Shown one piece after another: positions 25,992-34,347 of a stretch of 64,000 bases of DNA. Source of the stretch: Reyranella soli (GTDB lineage Bacteria > Pseudomonadota > Alphaproteobacteria > Reyranellales > Reyranellaceae). Where the stretch lies: NCBI RefSeq assembly GCF_007992495.1, contig NZ_BKAJ01000045.1, forward strand, positions 1 through 64,000. The letters are read 5' to 3'. A model generated the notes under the pieces. That model made no database searches. It worked only from the letters and a program-made list of their open reading frames with translations, and was not told the origin of the DNA. Position numbers and translations under genes: made by a program. Position 1 is the first letter of the stretch; the number at the start of each line of letters is the position of its first letter.

Positions 25992-27020
25992 ATGTATCGA
26001 AGGTTTTCTCTGTCGATAGCGTTGGGAGCGGGCCTGTTGGCGGCGCTGCCGGCGGAGGCCAACGACAAGGTCACCTGGACCTTCTCGCTCTACGGGCCGC
26101 CGCGGGCGGCGACGGTGACCTTCGAGCACCTGGCGAAGGTCGCCAAGGAGAAGAGCGGCGGCAATTTCATCATCAACCTCAAGTACAATGAGCAGCTCGG
26201 CGAGGCGAAGGACTTCCTCGATGGCATCAAGGTCGACGCCTACCAGGGCGCGTTCGTCGCCTACTCCTACGCGCCGGCGAAGACGCCGCTGCAGGGCGTG
26301 CTCGACATGCCGTTCCTGCCGATCGACGACCTGGTGGCGTCGGCCAAGGTGCAGGACGGCTACCAGGCCTGGAAGCCGGTGGCCGACGAGCTCGGCAAGT
26401 GGAATGCCATGCACTTCATGACCCTGCTGCTGCCGAACTACGAGTTCATGGGAGCGGGCAAGCCGCCGCGTAACCTCGAGGACTGGAAGGGCATGCGGGT
26501 GCGCGCGCTGGGCGGGCTGGGCGACGCCATGAAGCTCCTGGGGGCCGTGCCGACCTCGGTGTCGGCGCCGGAAGTCTACACCGCGCTCGAGCGCGGCACC
26601 TTCCAGGCCGCGTCGTTCCCCTTCACCTACAGCTTCACGGCCTACAAGCTGCACGAAGTGTCGAAGTGGTACACCTTGGGCATGCAGCTCGGCATCGTGC
26701 ACAATTCGGTGGTGCTGAGCCAGACGGCGTGGAAGGCATTGCCCGACGAGTACAAGAAGATCCTCGAGGAGGCCAAGCCCGAAGCCTACCGCCTGCAGCG
26801 CGTGGCCTACGAGGAGGCCGACAAGAAGTCCTTCCCGCTGTTCGAGAAGCGCAAGCTCGAGGTCATCAAGGTCTCGCCCGAAATGCGCGACAAGCTGATC
26901 GCGACGGCGGGTAAGCCGGTATGGGACCAGTGGGTCGCCGAGACCGAGAAGAAGGGCCTGCCCGGCAAGGAGGCGCTGGAGCTGGTGCTGTCGCTGGCGA
27001 AGAAGGCGGCGACGAACTGA
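25992..27020 (+). CDS. TRAP transporter substrate-binding protein (DctP family)
   Basis: 342 residues. Signal peptide ending at LPAEAND. The DctP-family arginine that binds the substrate carboxylate is in the block DWKGMRVRALGGLGDAM. KYNEQLGEAKDFLDGIKVDAYQGAF is the N-domain family block. GGAGGAG precedes the ATG. The substrate cannot be named from sequence. It is the last gene of the TRAP operon and is followed by paired GC-rich hairpins. Confidence 0.9.
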   Translation: MYRRFSLSIALGAGLLAALPAEANDKVTWTFSLYGPPRAATVTFEHLAKVAKEKSGGNFIINLKYNEQLGEAKDFLDGIKVDAYQGAFVAYSYAPAKTPLQGVLDMPFLPIDDLVASAKVQDGYQAWKPVADELGKWNAMHFMTLLLPNYEFMGAGKPPRNLEDWKGMRVRALGGLGDAMKLLGAVPTSVSAPEVYTALERGTFQAASFPFTYSFTAYKLHEVSKWYTLGMQLGIVHNSVVLSQTAWKALPDEYKKILEEAKPEAYRLQRVAYEEADKKSFPLFEKRKLEVIKVSPEMRDKLIATAGKPVWDQWVAETEKKGLPGKEALELVLSLAKKAATN

Positions 27021-27030
27021 CTCATATCTC

Positions 27031-27174
27031 CTCCCCCGTCATACGGGGGAGGGTAGGGAGGGGGAAAGCCTCAGAGTCGATCTGGCCAAGGAAGAGATCA
27101 TTCCGATCTGAAATTGGCAGCGCCCGTACTGTTGCCCGCCCCCTCCTATATCCTCCCCCGTATGACGGGGGAGG
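27031..27174. repeat. Pair of inverted REP-like hairpins (REPIN candidate)
   Basis: CCTCCCCCGT-CAT-ACGGGGGAGG (27031-27053) and CCTCCCCCGT-ATG-ACGGGGGAGG (27152-27174) are copies in opposite orientation. The loop CAT becomes ATG, and the purine flank GTAGGGAGGGGG of the first matches the complement of the flank CCCCCTCCTATAT of the second. Two inverted REPs about 100 bases apart define a REPIN. No RAYT transposase gene is in the window. Confidence 0.75.
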
Positions 27175-27266
27175 CCTAGGAAGTGTCGAGACCTGGCGAC
27201 ACGGACGATACGAACTATCCCAAGGGATGACATCGCAACAAAACATGGCGTCCCTATATCGATGCC

Positions 27267-27356
27267 ATGTTCGTTCCTACCGCCCTTGTCACCGTCATGG
27301 CTCTGAGCTTCGGCGTGATCGTGGTGCTTGTCGCCCGCGAGGTTGCGAAGCGGTAA
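27267..27356 (+). CDS. Weak candidate small hydrophobic protein (29 residues)
   Basis: ATG then FVPTALVTVMALSFGVIVVL and a basic end AREVAKR: a single potential membrane helix with positive C-terminal residues. No convincing ribosome-binding site precedes it. It ends 13 bases before the convergent MFS stop. Only composition supports it. Confidence 0.18.
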   Translation: MFVPTALVTVMALSFGVIVVLVAREVAKR

Positions 27357-27369
27357 CCAGGTATCGCGT

Positions 27370-28605
27370 TCAGCCGCCGCGATCGCCTTCGAGCTCGCGT
27401 GGCCGGATGGCGACGAACACCATCATCGCCAGCGCCATCAGAATGGCGACCACCCCGAAGGCGAGGCCCCACGCCAATGGCGACATCCCGCCCGCAGCGT
27501 CGAGTGTCCAGCCGATCGCCAGCGGCCCGACGAAGCCGCCCGCGTAACCCAGCATCGAATGCACGGCGAGCGTGGCGCCGCGTCGCGCCGGATCGGCCGA
27601 GCCTGCGGCGCCGGCGGTGAGCGACGAAGAATCGAGCCAGATGATCATGCCGTAGACCACGATCAGCACGACGGCGAGCCAGTAGCCTTTCGAGCCGACG
27701 AAGCCCAGCAGCAGCCCGACCGCGATCGACAGCACCATGGCGCCGACGATCAGCCGCCGTCGTCCGAAGCGGATCGAGGCTTCGTTGCCCAAGACGCTGG
27801 TGAGCGTGCCCAGAAGGCCGAGCACGGTGATGACGACGGTGGGCGACAGCAGCTCGCCCGTCATGCCGCTATGGACCGCGACCCAGGCCAGGAAGGCCAC
27901 GCCCCAGCCGCGCAGGGCGTTCATCTCCAGCGTGTGCACGCAATAGGCCAGGGAGTAGGCGAAGGCCGAGCGGTTGCGCAGCACGGGGCGGAAGTCGAAC
28001 AGCGCCGGCTGGGCGCCGGGCCTGGGCGCCGGCGGCGGCCGGCCGGGCACGGCGAGCGCCACGGTGATCCAGGCGATCGCCGCCGTGAGGCCGGCGCTGG
28101 CAAAGGCCCATCGCCAGCCGAACTCGGAAGCCAGGAAATCGCCCAGCACGTAGGAAACCGCGCCCGAGATGCCGATGCTGGCGGCGTGGCCGGTGACGGC
28201 GCGCGACATCATCTTGGCGTCGACCTGGTCGGCCAAGAGCTTCAAGCCCGTCATGTAGGTGCCGGCCCAGCCGATGCCCGCCAGCCCGCGCAGCGCCATC
28301 GCCGACCAGAAGCCGTCTGCCAGCAGGCCGAAGGCCAAGTGCGCGATCAGCGTGCAGCCGACGCCGAACAGGTAGACGCGCTTGGCGTCGATGCGGTCGG
28401 TCAAGGTCACCAAGACCGGCACCGAGAGCATGTAGGCGGCATAGAACGAGGAGGTGATCCAGCCGGCCTCGCTGTTGGTGAGCGACCAGTGCCGCATCAT
28501 CTGCGGCATCAGCGCCGGCCAGTAGAAGGCGCCGATCTGCACGAAGACCTGGGCGGTGCAGACGATGGCGACCAGGCGCGCGCCCGTTGTGCGGTCAATC
28601 GGCAT
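27370..28605 (-). CDS. MFS transporter (third of the ars-linked operon)
   Basis: 411 residues and about twelve membrane segments. MFS features include SLTNSEAGWITSSFYAAYMLSVPVLVTLTDRIDAKR (motif-A-like loop 2-3) and GNEASIRFGRRRLIVG at loop 8-9. The start at 28605 overlaps the upstream MFS stop by 11 bases; an ATG at 28617 is equally possible. Substrate unknown. Its place at the end of an operon headed by an ArsR regulator suggests export of an arsenical or a related oxidised product, as inference only. Confidence 0.75.
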   Translation of the reverse strand: MPIDRTTGARLVAIVCTAQVFVQIGAFYWPALMPQMMRHWSLTNSEAGWITSSFYAAYMLSVPVLVTLTDRIDAKRVYLFGVGCTLIAHLAFGLLADGFWSAMALRGLAGIGWAGTYMTGLKLLADQVDAKMMSRAVTGHAASIGISGAVSYVLGDFLASEFGWRWAFASAGLTAAIAWITVALAVPGRPPPAPRPGAQPALFDFRPVLRNRSAFAYSLAYCVHTLEMNALRGWGVAFLAWVAVHSGMTGELLSPTVVITVLGLLGTLTSVLGNEASIRFGRRRLIVGAMVLSIAVGLLLGFVGSKGYWLAVVLIVVYGMIIWLDSSSLTAGAAGSADPARRGATLAVHSMLGYAGGFVGPLAIGWTLDAAGGMSPLAWGLAFGVVAILMALAMMVFVAIRPRELEGDRGG

Positions 28606-29764
28606 GGGCTCGGGCATCCTTGGGCGCCTGCAGGACACAAAACGCGGCGCAGGCGGCCAGGCTGAGGCCGGCGGTCACGAATAGGATCGACGCGCCGATA
28701 TTGTCGAGCAGGACGGCGAAGGCGAAGGGAGCAAGGGCCGACAGGAAGCGCGATGGCAAGCCGATCAGGCCCAGGCGATAGCCGTAGTTCTCCGGTCCGA
28801 AGATGGCGAGCGGCACGGTGCCCCGCGCGATCGTGAGGATGCCGTTACCGGAACCGTGCAGCACGGCAAAGGCGCTCGATGCGACGCTGCCTCCCGCGAT
28901 CAATAGAACGGCCACCCCGATCGGATGCGTGAGCGAGGCGAGGCGTGCCGTGATCAGGGGATGCAAACGCGACAGGGGTCCGGCCTCGAGCAGCCGCGCC
29001 GCGACCTGGGCCGGTCCGATCAGCGCGCCGGCCGCGATCGCCTGCATCGTCGAAGCGCCGGCTGCCTCCATGATGCGCGGGAAATGCGCAGCCATGCCGG
29101 CCGTCACCACCCAAGCCGCGGCGAAGGCAAAGCCGAGCAGGATCATCGGCCGGTCGAGCGGTACCGGCTTGTCGGTGGCGTGCTTCTCGCTTACGGCCAT
29201 GGTCGGCCGCGGCAGGCACCAGTAGTTCAGTGGCAGGGCGACGAAGAAGTGTAGCGCCGCCCAGGCGAGGCACGTGTCGCGCCAGCCGATCGTCGATGCC
29301 CCCCACGCCGTGAGAGGCCAGCCGATGGTGCTGGCGAAGCCGGCGAACAGGGTGATCCCGGTGATGGCGCCACGCGCACTGGTGCCGTAGATGCGCCCCA
29401 GCACGGCGAAGGCCGCGTCATAGAGGCCAATGCCCATGCCGATGCCCAGGACGAGCCAGGCGAGCTGGAGGACGAGCAGGGACTGCGCGAGACTCAGCAT
29501 CACGAGCCCGCCGGCGAACAAGAGGTTGGACACGGCCAGCACGGCATTGCCGCTGCCGCGATCGATCAGCCGGCCGGCGCGCGGGCCCAGCAGCGCCGAG
29601 ATGATCAGCGATACGGAAAAGCTCGCATACAGCCAGGTGGTCGACGTGCCGGTGTCGCGCGCGATGTCGTCGGCGAGAATTGCCGGCAGGTAGTAGCTCG
29701 ATGCCCAGGCGAGCGTCTGTGTCGAGCCCAGGACAGTGATCGTCGACAACCGGCGCCTGTCCAT
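28595..29764 (-). CDS. MFS transporter (second of the ars-linked operon)
   Basis: 389 residues, twelve-helix MFS protein: LGSTQTLAWASSYYLPAILADDIARDTG at helix 1, LLGPRAGRLIDRGSGNAVLAV as motif A, GIGMGIGLYDAAFAVLGRIYG. The ATG at 29764 overlaps the TGA of a short isomerase-like frame (TGATG), which was preferred over a TTG one codon earlier. It overlaps the next MFS gene by about 11 bases. Substrate unknown. Confidence 0.78.
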   Translation of the reverse strand: MDRRRLSTITVLGSTQTLAWASSYYLPAILADDIARDTGTSTTWLYASFSVSLIISALLGPRAGRLIDRGSGNAVLAVSNLLFAGGLVMLSLAQSLLVLQLAWLVLGIGMGIGLYDAAFAVLGRIYGTSARGAITGITLFAGFASTIGWPLTAWGASTIGWRDTCLAWAALHFFVALPLNYWCLPRPTMAVSEKHATDKPVPLDRPMILLGFAFAAAWVVTAGMAAHFPRIMEAAGASTMQAIAAGALIGPAQVAARLLEAGPLSRLHPLITARLASLTHPIGVAVLLIAGGSVASSAFAVLHGSGNGILTIARGTVPLAIFGPENYGYRLGLIGLPSRFLSALAPFAFAVLLDNIGASILFVTAGLSLAACAAFCVLQAPKDARAHAD

Positions 29765-29838
29765 CAAGCGGCCAACATCGCTGCCAGGAAGCCGTAGGGC
29801 GAGGCGAAATCGAAGTGGAAGTCGACACAGCAGGTCAT
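29764..29838 (-). pseudogene. N-terminal remnant of a 2-hydroxychromene-2-carboxylate isomerase/DsbA-like gene
   Basis: A 24-residue frame reads MTCCVDFHFDFASPYGFLAA and stops after four more residues. The DFxFDFxSPYGxLA pattern is the N-terminal strand and active-site start of HCCA isomerases (kappa-class GST fold, normally about 200 residues). It begins 2 bases after the stop of the upstream MFS gene and its TGA overlaps the ATG of the next, so the gene body seems to have been deleted while operon spacing was kept. It could instead now serve as a short coupling peptide. Confidence 0.5.
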
Positions 29839-29840
29839 GG

Positions 29841-31124
29841 TCACACTCTCGACAAGCGCCTACGCAGGCTGAGAACGCCCAGCGCGGCGCCGCACAGGGT
29901 CAGCCCGAGGAAGATCCAGTAGGCGGCGGTCGGCGACCACAGCAGCGGCAGCGGCCCGGCGGCGGCGCCGGAGACGCCGACCACGAAGGTCGTGCCCTTG
30001 ATGGTTCCGAGATGCGCGGTGCCGAAGGATTCGGCCAGGCCCGACGAATGCACGACCTGCAGCATGCCGATCATGGCGCCGAGCGTGACGGCGTAGACGA
30101 GACCGCCGCCAAGTCCGGGAGCCGCCATCACCGAGAGGACCGACGCCGCCAGCATGGCAAGGCCGAGCAGTCCGACCGGCCGCGCACCGAAGCGATCGAC
30201 CAGCATGCCTGTCGCCAGGGTGGCCACGGCCTGCATGGTCGTCACGGCGCCCAGCAGGGCGATGGCTTGCGAGCGATCGAGGCCCGCAGCGGACATCGCC
30301 CGTACATGATCGAGCAGCAGAGCGGTGTTGACGGCGTTCACCAGCAAAGTGATCGCCGTCAGGTACCAGAAGACGGTGGTGCCGGCGGCTTCGCCGAGCG
30401 TCAACCCGTCGCCGACGTTGGCCGAGACGCTTGGTCCCGGACGGCCGAAGTCGCGGTCGGCTCGGTCTGCGGGCCGATTGCGATAAAGGGCCAGACCTAC
30501 CGGCATCATGATCGCGAACACGCCGGCGCCGAGCGTGAGGTAGGCGGTGCGCCAGCCGTCGGACTGGATGATGCCTTCGGCGAAGGGCGGCACGACTAGT
30601 CCGCCGATCGCCATACCCATCAAGGTCAGGGCGATGATGCGGCCGCGGAAGCGGTCGAACCACAGATTGACCATCTGGTTGCTGACCAGGCTGAGACCGG
30701 CGATGGCGGTGGCCCGCAGGAGTACGAAGCCTGCCGCCAGCGACCAGGCGTTCCAGGCGACACTCATGACGCCGCAGGCGATGGCGAGCGCCACGACGAT
30801 CGGCGCGATCAGGCGACGCGGCCCGAAGCGGTCGACCAGCCGGCCGATCATGGGAGCGGTCAGGATGCCGAGGAAGGTGCCGATGCTGTAGAGCAGCAGC
30901 ACATGCTCGCGCGCCAGGCCGAGGTCGACGGCGATCGGATCGATGAAGGAGGAGACGCCGACGGTCTGCCCGGGTGTCGTCGCGAATATGCCGACGAAGG
31001 CAGAAAACGCCACCAGGGCGCCGGTCAGGCCCGGTGAGCGAACACGCGGATTGGCAATGACAGCTTCCACTTGATCATCCGTAGTCGGCCGTGCCGCCGG
31101 GCGGACCCGGCGGCATCGGCGCAT
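29841..31124 (-). CDS. MFS transporter (first of the ars-linked operon)
   Basis: 427 residues from the ATG at 31124; a GTG at 31070 would remove an arginine-rich lead and is also plausible. Twelve-helix MFS with TAPMIGRLVDRFGPRRLIAP (motif A) and its repeat GMLVDRFGARPVGLLG in the second half. The start is 9 bases after the flavoprotein stop. An ArsK-like arsenite or organoarsenical exporter is possible from context, but the sequence alone does not show it. Confidence 0.75.
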   Translation of the reverse strand: MRRCRRVRPAARPTTDDQVEAVIANPRVRSPGLTGALVAFSAFVGIFATTPGQTVGVSSFIDPIAVDLGLAREHVLLLYSIGTFLGILTAPMIGRLVDRFGPRRLIAPIVVALAIACGVMSVAWNAWSLAAGFVLLRATAIAGLSLVSNQMVNLWFDRFRGRIIALTLMGMAIGGLVVPPFAEGIIQSDGWRTAYLTLGAGVFAIMMPVGLALYRNRPADRADRDFGRPGPSVSANVGDGLTLGEAAGTTVFWYLTAITLLVNAVNTALLLDHVRAMSAAGLDRSQAIALLGAVTTMQAVATLATGMLVDRFGARPVGLLGLAMLAASVLSVMAAPGLGGGLVYAVTLGAMIGMLQVVHSSGLAESFGTAHLGTIKGTTFVVGVSGAAAGPLPLLWSPTAAYWIFLGLTLCGAALGVLSLRRRLSRV

Positions 31125-31133
31125 GCGGCGTCA

Positions 31134-32558
31134 TCAGCAGCCGCAGCCTTTCTTGCCTTCCTGCTTGGCCTTCACGTCGGCCACGCAACAGCCGCTCGGT
31201 GTCTGGGCGGCCTTCGGTTCCGGTGCCGGACCGCCGCAGCATCCAGCCGCGCTCGCCTCCGCCTTGGCGAGGTTGGCCTCCGGGCCCGGGCCCGAGCAGA
31301 CGCCGGTTTCGGGCAGCACCAGCTCGACGCGGGCGGCTGCTTCATGGTCGCCGGCGATCTCGGCCACGATCGATCGGACCTGCTCGTAGCCCGTCAGCAT
31401 CAGGAAGGTCGGCGCGCGGCCGTAGCTCTTCATGCCGGCGAAGTAGAAGCCGGGTTCGGGCTGGGCGAGCTCGCGCGCGCCGTGCGGGCGCACCGTGCCG
31501 CAGCTGTGGACGTTGGGATCGATCAGCGGCGCCAGGATGGGCGGGCACTCGACGGCCGGATCGAGCGACAGCCGGACCTCGCGCAGGAAGTCGAAGTCTG
31601 GCCGGAAGCCCGTCGCCACCACCAGCTCGTCGACGGCAACGAAGCGGCCGCAGCACGAAGACCCGGCGCCGATGCGCAGCTTCTCGCTGTCGCGGCTGAT
31701 GTGCGAGACGCGGAAGCCGGTCTCGACGCAGATCTTGCCGTCCATCACCAGCTTGGCGAAGGCCGTGCCCAGGGCGCCACGGGCAGCGAGCTTGTCATTG
31801 GCGCCGCCGCCGAACGCCTTCTCGGGTTTGTCTCCGCGCAGCAGCCAGATGACCTCGGTCCCCGGCGCTTCCGCCTTGAGGCGCACGAGGTCGATCAGTG
31901 TGCCGATCGCCGAATGGCCAGCACCCAGCACGGCCACGGTGCGACCGGCGTAGCGGGCGTGCTCGCGGCCCATCACGTCGGGCATGCCGTAGGCGATGCG
32001 GTCCTGCGCCTCGCGCTCGCCGATTGCCGGCAAGCCGTCGGCGCCGGCCGGGTTGGGCGAGAACCAGGTGCCGGTGGCGTCGATCACGGCATCGGCCTTG
32101 AGCTGCTCGGGGCCTCCATTCCTCGAAGCTTGGCCATTCTGATAGCGGATGGTGAAGGGCTCGAAGGCGCGGCCGTTGCTCTTCATCTTGTCGAAGCCGG
32201 CGCGGCCGACGCTGGTCACCATGCTGCTGGTGCGGATGTGGTCCTTGAGCGGCGTGCGCGTGGCCAGCGGCTCGAGATATTGCGCGAGAAGCTCACCACC
32301 GGTCGGATACTGGTCGGGCGCCGGAGAATTCCAGCCGGCCGCCGTCAGAAGCCGCTCCGACGCCGCGTCGATGGCGTATTCCCACGGCGAGAACAGCGGC
32401 ACGTGGCTCCACTGGCGCACCGCGTGGCCGACCTGCGGGCCGGCTTCGAGCACGACGGGCTCCATGCCACGTTCGAGCACGTGCGCGGCGGCGGCGAGGC
32501 CGACGGGGCCTGCGCCCAGGATGGCGACGGTCTTCGGCTTGTTCAGTGAGTCGGGCAT
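31134..32558 (-). CDS. FAD/NAD(P)-binding oxidoreductase with Cys-rich tail, ars-associated (ArsO-like)
   Basis: 474 residues. FAD fold AILGAGPVGLAAAAHVLERG near the start, an NADPH fold VAVLGAGHSAIGTLIDLVRL in the middle, and VVATGFRPDFDF in the second half: the layout of flavin monooxygenases and thioredoxin-reductase-like proteins. The last about 60 residues contain seven cysteines (GCCGGPAP, GCCVAD and the terminal GCGC), suited to binding a thiophilic ion. AGGAG precedes the ATG at 32558; the longer frame from 32603 would run through the operator. Enzymes of this kind recur in ars operons; the reaction is not established. Confidence 0.75.
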   Translation of the reverse strand: MPDSLNKPKTVAILGAGPVGLAAAAHVLERGMEPVVLEAGPQVGHAVRQWSHVPLFSPWEYAIDAASERLLTAAGWNSPAPDQYPTGGELLAQYLEPLATRTPLKDHIRTSSMVTSVGRAGFDKMKSNGRAFEPFTIRYQNGQASRNGGPEQLKADAVIDATGTWFSPNPAGADGLPAIGEREAQDRIAYGMPDVMGREHARYAGRTVAVLGAGHSAIGTLIDLVRLKAEAPGTEVIWLLRGDKPEKAFGGGANDKLAARGALGTAFAKLVMDGKICVETGFRVSHISRDSEKLRIGAGSSCCGRFVAVDELVVATGFRPDFDFLREVRLSLDPAVECPPILAPLIDPNVHSCGTVRPHGARELAQPEPGFYFAGMKSYGRAPTFLMLTGYEQVRSIVAEIAGDHEAAARVELVLPETGVCSGPGPEANLAKAEASAAGCCGGPAPEPKAAQTPSGCCVADVKAKQEGKKGCGC

Positions 32559-32575
32559 GTCGGATGCTCCTGTCC

Positions 32576-32594
32576 TTCCGGAATCATCGAAATA
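32576..32594. promoter_or_regulatory. Candidate ArsR operator, site A
   Basis: TTCCGGAATCATCGAAATA, 17 bases upstream of the flavoprotein start and downstream of arsR1. It matches the three other sites at 15-18 of 19 positions. This would give the flavoprotein-MFS part its own repressible promoter. Confidence 0.55.
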
Positions 32595-32609
32595 GTTGGG
32601 CAAAAAAAC

Positions 32610-32939
32610 TCACGCGACCTTCGGCATTTTCGAAAGTGCTGCAGGTGCGCAGGTTCCTTCGGCGCAGCATTCCTCGACCATGTAGTCGATCAGGCCGCGC
32701 ATCATGTCGTAGTTGGTGTGGCAAACAAGGGTGGTGCCTTCGCGCGTCTGGGTGACCAGGCCGACGCCGACCAGCGCCTTGAGGTGATGCGAGAGAGTGG
32801 AGGCGGCGATGTCGAGCCGGGCCTGCAGGCGGCCGACCGGCATGCCTTCCTGACCGGCCCGCACCAGGGTACGGTAGATTTTTAGCCGGGTCGGATTGCC
32901 CAAGGCTTCCAGGCGGGCTGCGGCATCGTCGAGCTTCAT
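32610..32939 (-). CDS. arsR: ArsR-family arsenic-responsive repressor 1
   Basis: 109 residues. Winged helix with LGNPTRLKIYRTLV and recognition helix IAASTLSHHLKAL (about residues 45-56). Cys91, Cys92 and Cys97 lie near the C-terminus (EECCAEGTC), resembling the C-terminal CC-x5-C arsenite site of the Acidithiobacillus ferrooxidans ArsR. The ATG at 32939 gives the standard length; the upstream frame extends through the operator at 32982-33000. It heads the operon with the flavoprotein and three MFS genes. Confidence 0.88.
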   Translation of the reverse strand: MKLDDAAARLEALGNPTRLKIYRTLVRAGQEGMPVGRLQARLDIAASTLSHHLKALVGVGLVTQTREGTTLVCHTNYDMMRGLIDYMVEECCAEGTCAPAALSKMPKVA

Positions 32940-32981
32940 GACGGCAATCTGGGATGCGTCCTGGGGAATGTCAAACGGTCT

Positions 32982-33000
32982 TTCCGGAATATTCGAAATA
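32982..33000. promoter_or_regulatory. Candidate ArsR operator, site B
   Basis: TTCCGGAATATTCGAAATA, 42 bases upstream of the arsR1 start, containing the perfect palindrome GAATATTC. The position fits a repressor site overlapping a promoter. Confidence 0.6.
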
Positions 33001-33012
33001 AAGACCGGCGCG

Positions 33013-33825
33013 TCATTCGTGACGCCAGACCTTGTAGGCACTGATCAGCAGGATCGCCGCCAGTGCCGGCAACAGCACGAAGCCCGGGACGATGCCCAGC
33101 AGCAGCGCCCCGACCAGGCTTCCGGCGATCGAGCCGGCGGCCATCACGATCACGAACCAGCGATTGCGTCCCAGGACGACGAAGGTGCTGTCGCGGCTGT
33201 AGCGGGCGAAGCCGACCAACATGGTCGGCAAGCTGACGGCGAGCGACAGGCTGCCCGCGAGCTTCACGTCGGTGCCGAACAGCAGGATCAGGGTGGGAAT
33301 CAAGAGCTCACCGCCGGCCACACCCAGCAGCGAGGCCACGACGCCGATGACAATGCCCGCCGCCACGCCGGCCACCATCTGGGCCGTGCCGGTGAGCAAC
33401 GGCCGGCCCGATCCTTCTGCCCCGTGACCGACCAGCAACACGCCGGCGATCACGACCAGCAGCACAGCGATGACGCGATACAGCGTCTCCGAGCGCAGTC
33501 GGGTCGCCCACGCCGCGCCGACCCAGGCACCCAAGAGACTGCCGGCCAGCAGGTTCGCTATGACCATCCAGTGCCCGGCAATGGCTGCGAGGGAGATCGT
33601 CCCGGTGCGCAGCGGCAAGGCCGACGCCACGACGATCAAGCTCATCGCCTTGTTGACGATGACGGCTTCCAACGGGCCGAAGCGGAACAGGCCGATCAGC
33701 AGCGGCAGGCGGAACTCGGCGCCGCCCAGGCCAATGAGCCCGCCCAGCGTGCCGATCCCCGTGCCGGCGAGGAAAGCGCCTACGCCGCCCTTGCGTCCAC
33801 TGCCTTCCTGAGCCGTCGCCGTCAT
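33013..33825 (-). CDS. TauE/SafE-family membrane exporter
   Basis: 270 residues and about eight membrane segments. The family block GTGIGTLGGLIGLGGAEFRLPLLIG is followed by a second half with the repeat IGVVASLLGVAGGELLIPTLILLFG. Members export sulfite, sulfoacetate or other anions. It is upstream of arsR1 on the same strand but ends before the arsR1 operator, so it is probably a separate unit. An imperfect inverted repeat (ATATCC-AATA-GGACAT, 33838-33853) lies 12 bases before its start. Confidence 0.82.
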   Translation of the reverse strand: MTATAQEGSGRKGGVGAFLAGTGIGTLGGLIGLGGAEFRLPLLIGLFRFGPLEAVIVNKAMSLIVVASALPLRTGTISLAAIAGHWMVIANLLAGSLLGAWVGAAWATRLRSETLYRVIAVLLVVIAGVLLVGHGAEGSGRPLLTGTAQMVAGVAAGIVIGVVASLLGVAGGELLIPTLILLFGTDVKLAGSLSLAVSLPTMLVGFARYSRDSTFVVLGRNRWFVIVMAAGSIAGSLVGALLLGIVPGFVLLPALAAILLISAYKVWRHE

Positions 33826-33970
33826 GCCGCACTCGTTATATCCAATAGGACATTACGGCAAGAAGCCGCGCCAGGGCCAGATGTCCATGGCTGTCCCAGG
33901 AATGGCGCGCCACGCCGGCGTGACCGAAACGTGACTTGCGCGACTGTCGCCGGCGCACGAAATTGGCGAT

Positions 33971-34291
33971 GTGAAGCGCCTGCGCCTCTTTGCCGGTCTG
34001 CTGGGATGTCTCGCCATTTTGGCGGCGAGCCTGTCGGTGGTCGCCTACGTGCCGGCTCAGGCCCAGGCAGCGGCCTCCGAACCTTGCGACCATTGTCCGG
34101 ACTGCAAGGGCGCGCCTTGTCCGCCCGCCCTCACGACTTGTGCATCCGCCTGTGTAGCCGCTTCGCCGGCGCTGGCGGCCGCACCCGTCGCCCTGCCTCT
34201 GCAGACGGCTTCTACCCAGTTGCCATCCGCCACAGCGGTCGCCCTTCGCGGCCTGGACCGGCCGCCCGACCCTTACCCACCGCGCGCCTGA
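33971..34291 (+). CDS. Secreted Cys-rich small protein preceding a CusBA system
   Basis: 106 residues from a GTG start. A signal peptide ends near AQAQAA; then CDHCPDCKGAPCPP and TTCASACVA put six cysteines within about 30 residues, and the rest is Ala/Pro-rich. The pattern suggests metal or redox chemistry in the periplasm. It is 56 bases upstream of the RND adaptor gene and likely co-transcribed. I know of no named family. Confidence 0.6.
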   Translation: MKRLRLFAGLLGCLAILAASLSVVAYVPAQAQAAASEPCDHCPDCKGAPCPPALTTCASACVAASPALAAAPVALPLQTASTQLPSATAVALRGLDRPPDPYPPRA

Positions 34292-34347
34292 CCGCTCTCT
34301 GGTCAGTTTGAGCCGGCGCATCCGCGTCCGGCATCGCGGAGGGATTC

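Larger units (their letters stand above)
27021..27369. other. Intergenic region with REPIN-like hairpin pair
   Basis: 349 bases between the TRAP operon and a convergent MFS gene. It holds two inverted copies of a GC-rich hairpin (27031-27053 and 27152-27174) with related flanks, and a weak 29-residue hydrophobic frame at 27267-27356. I see no other gene or RNA. Confidence 0.7.
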
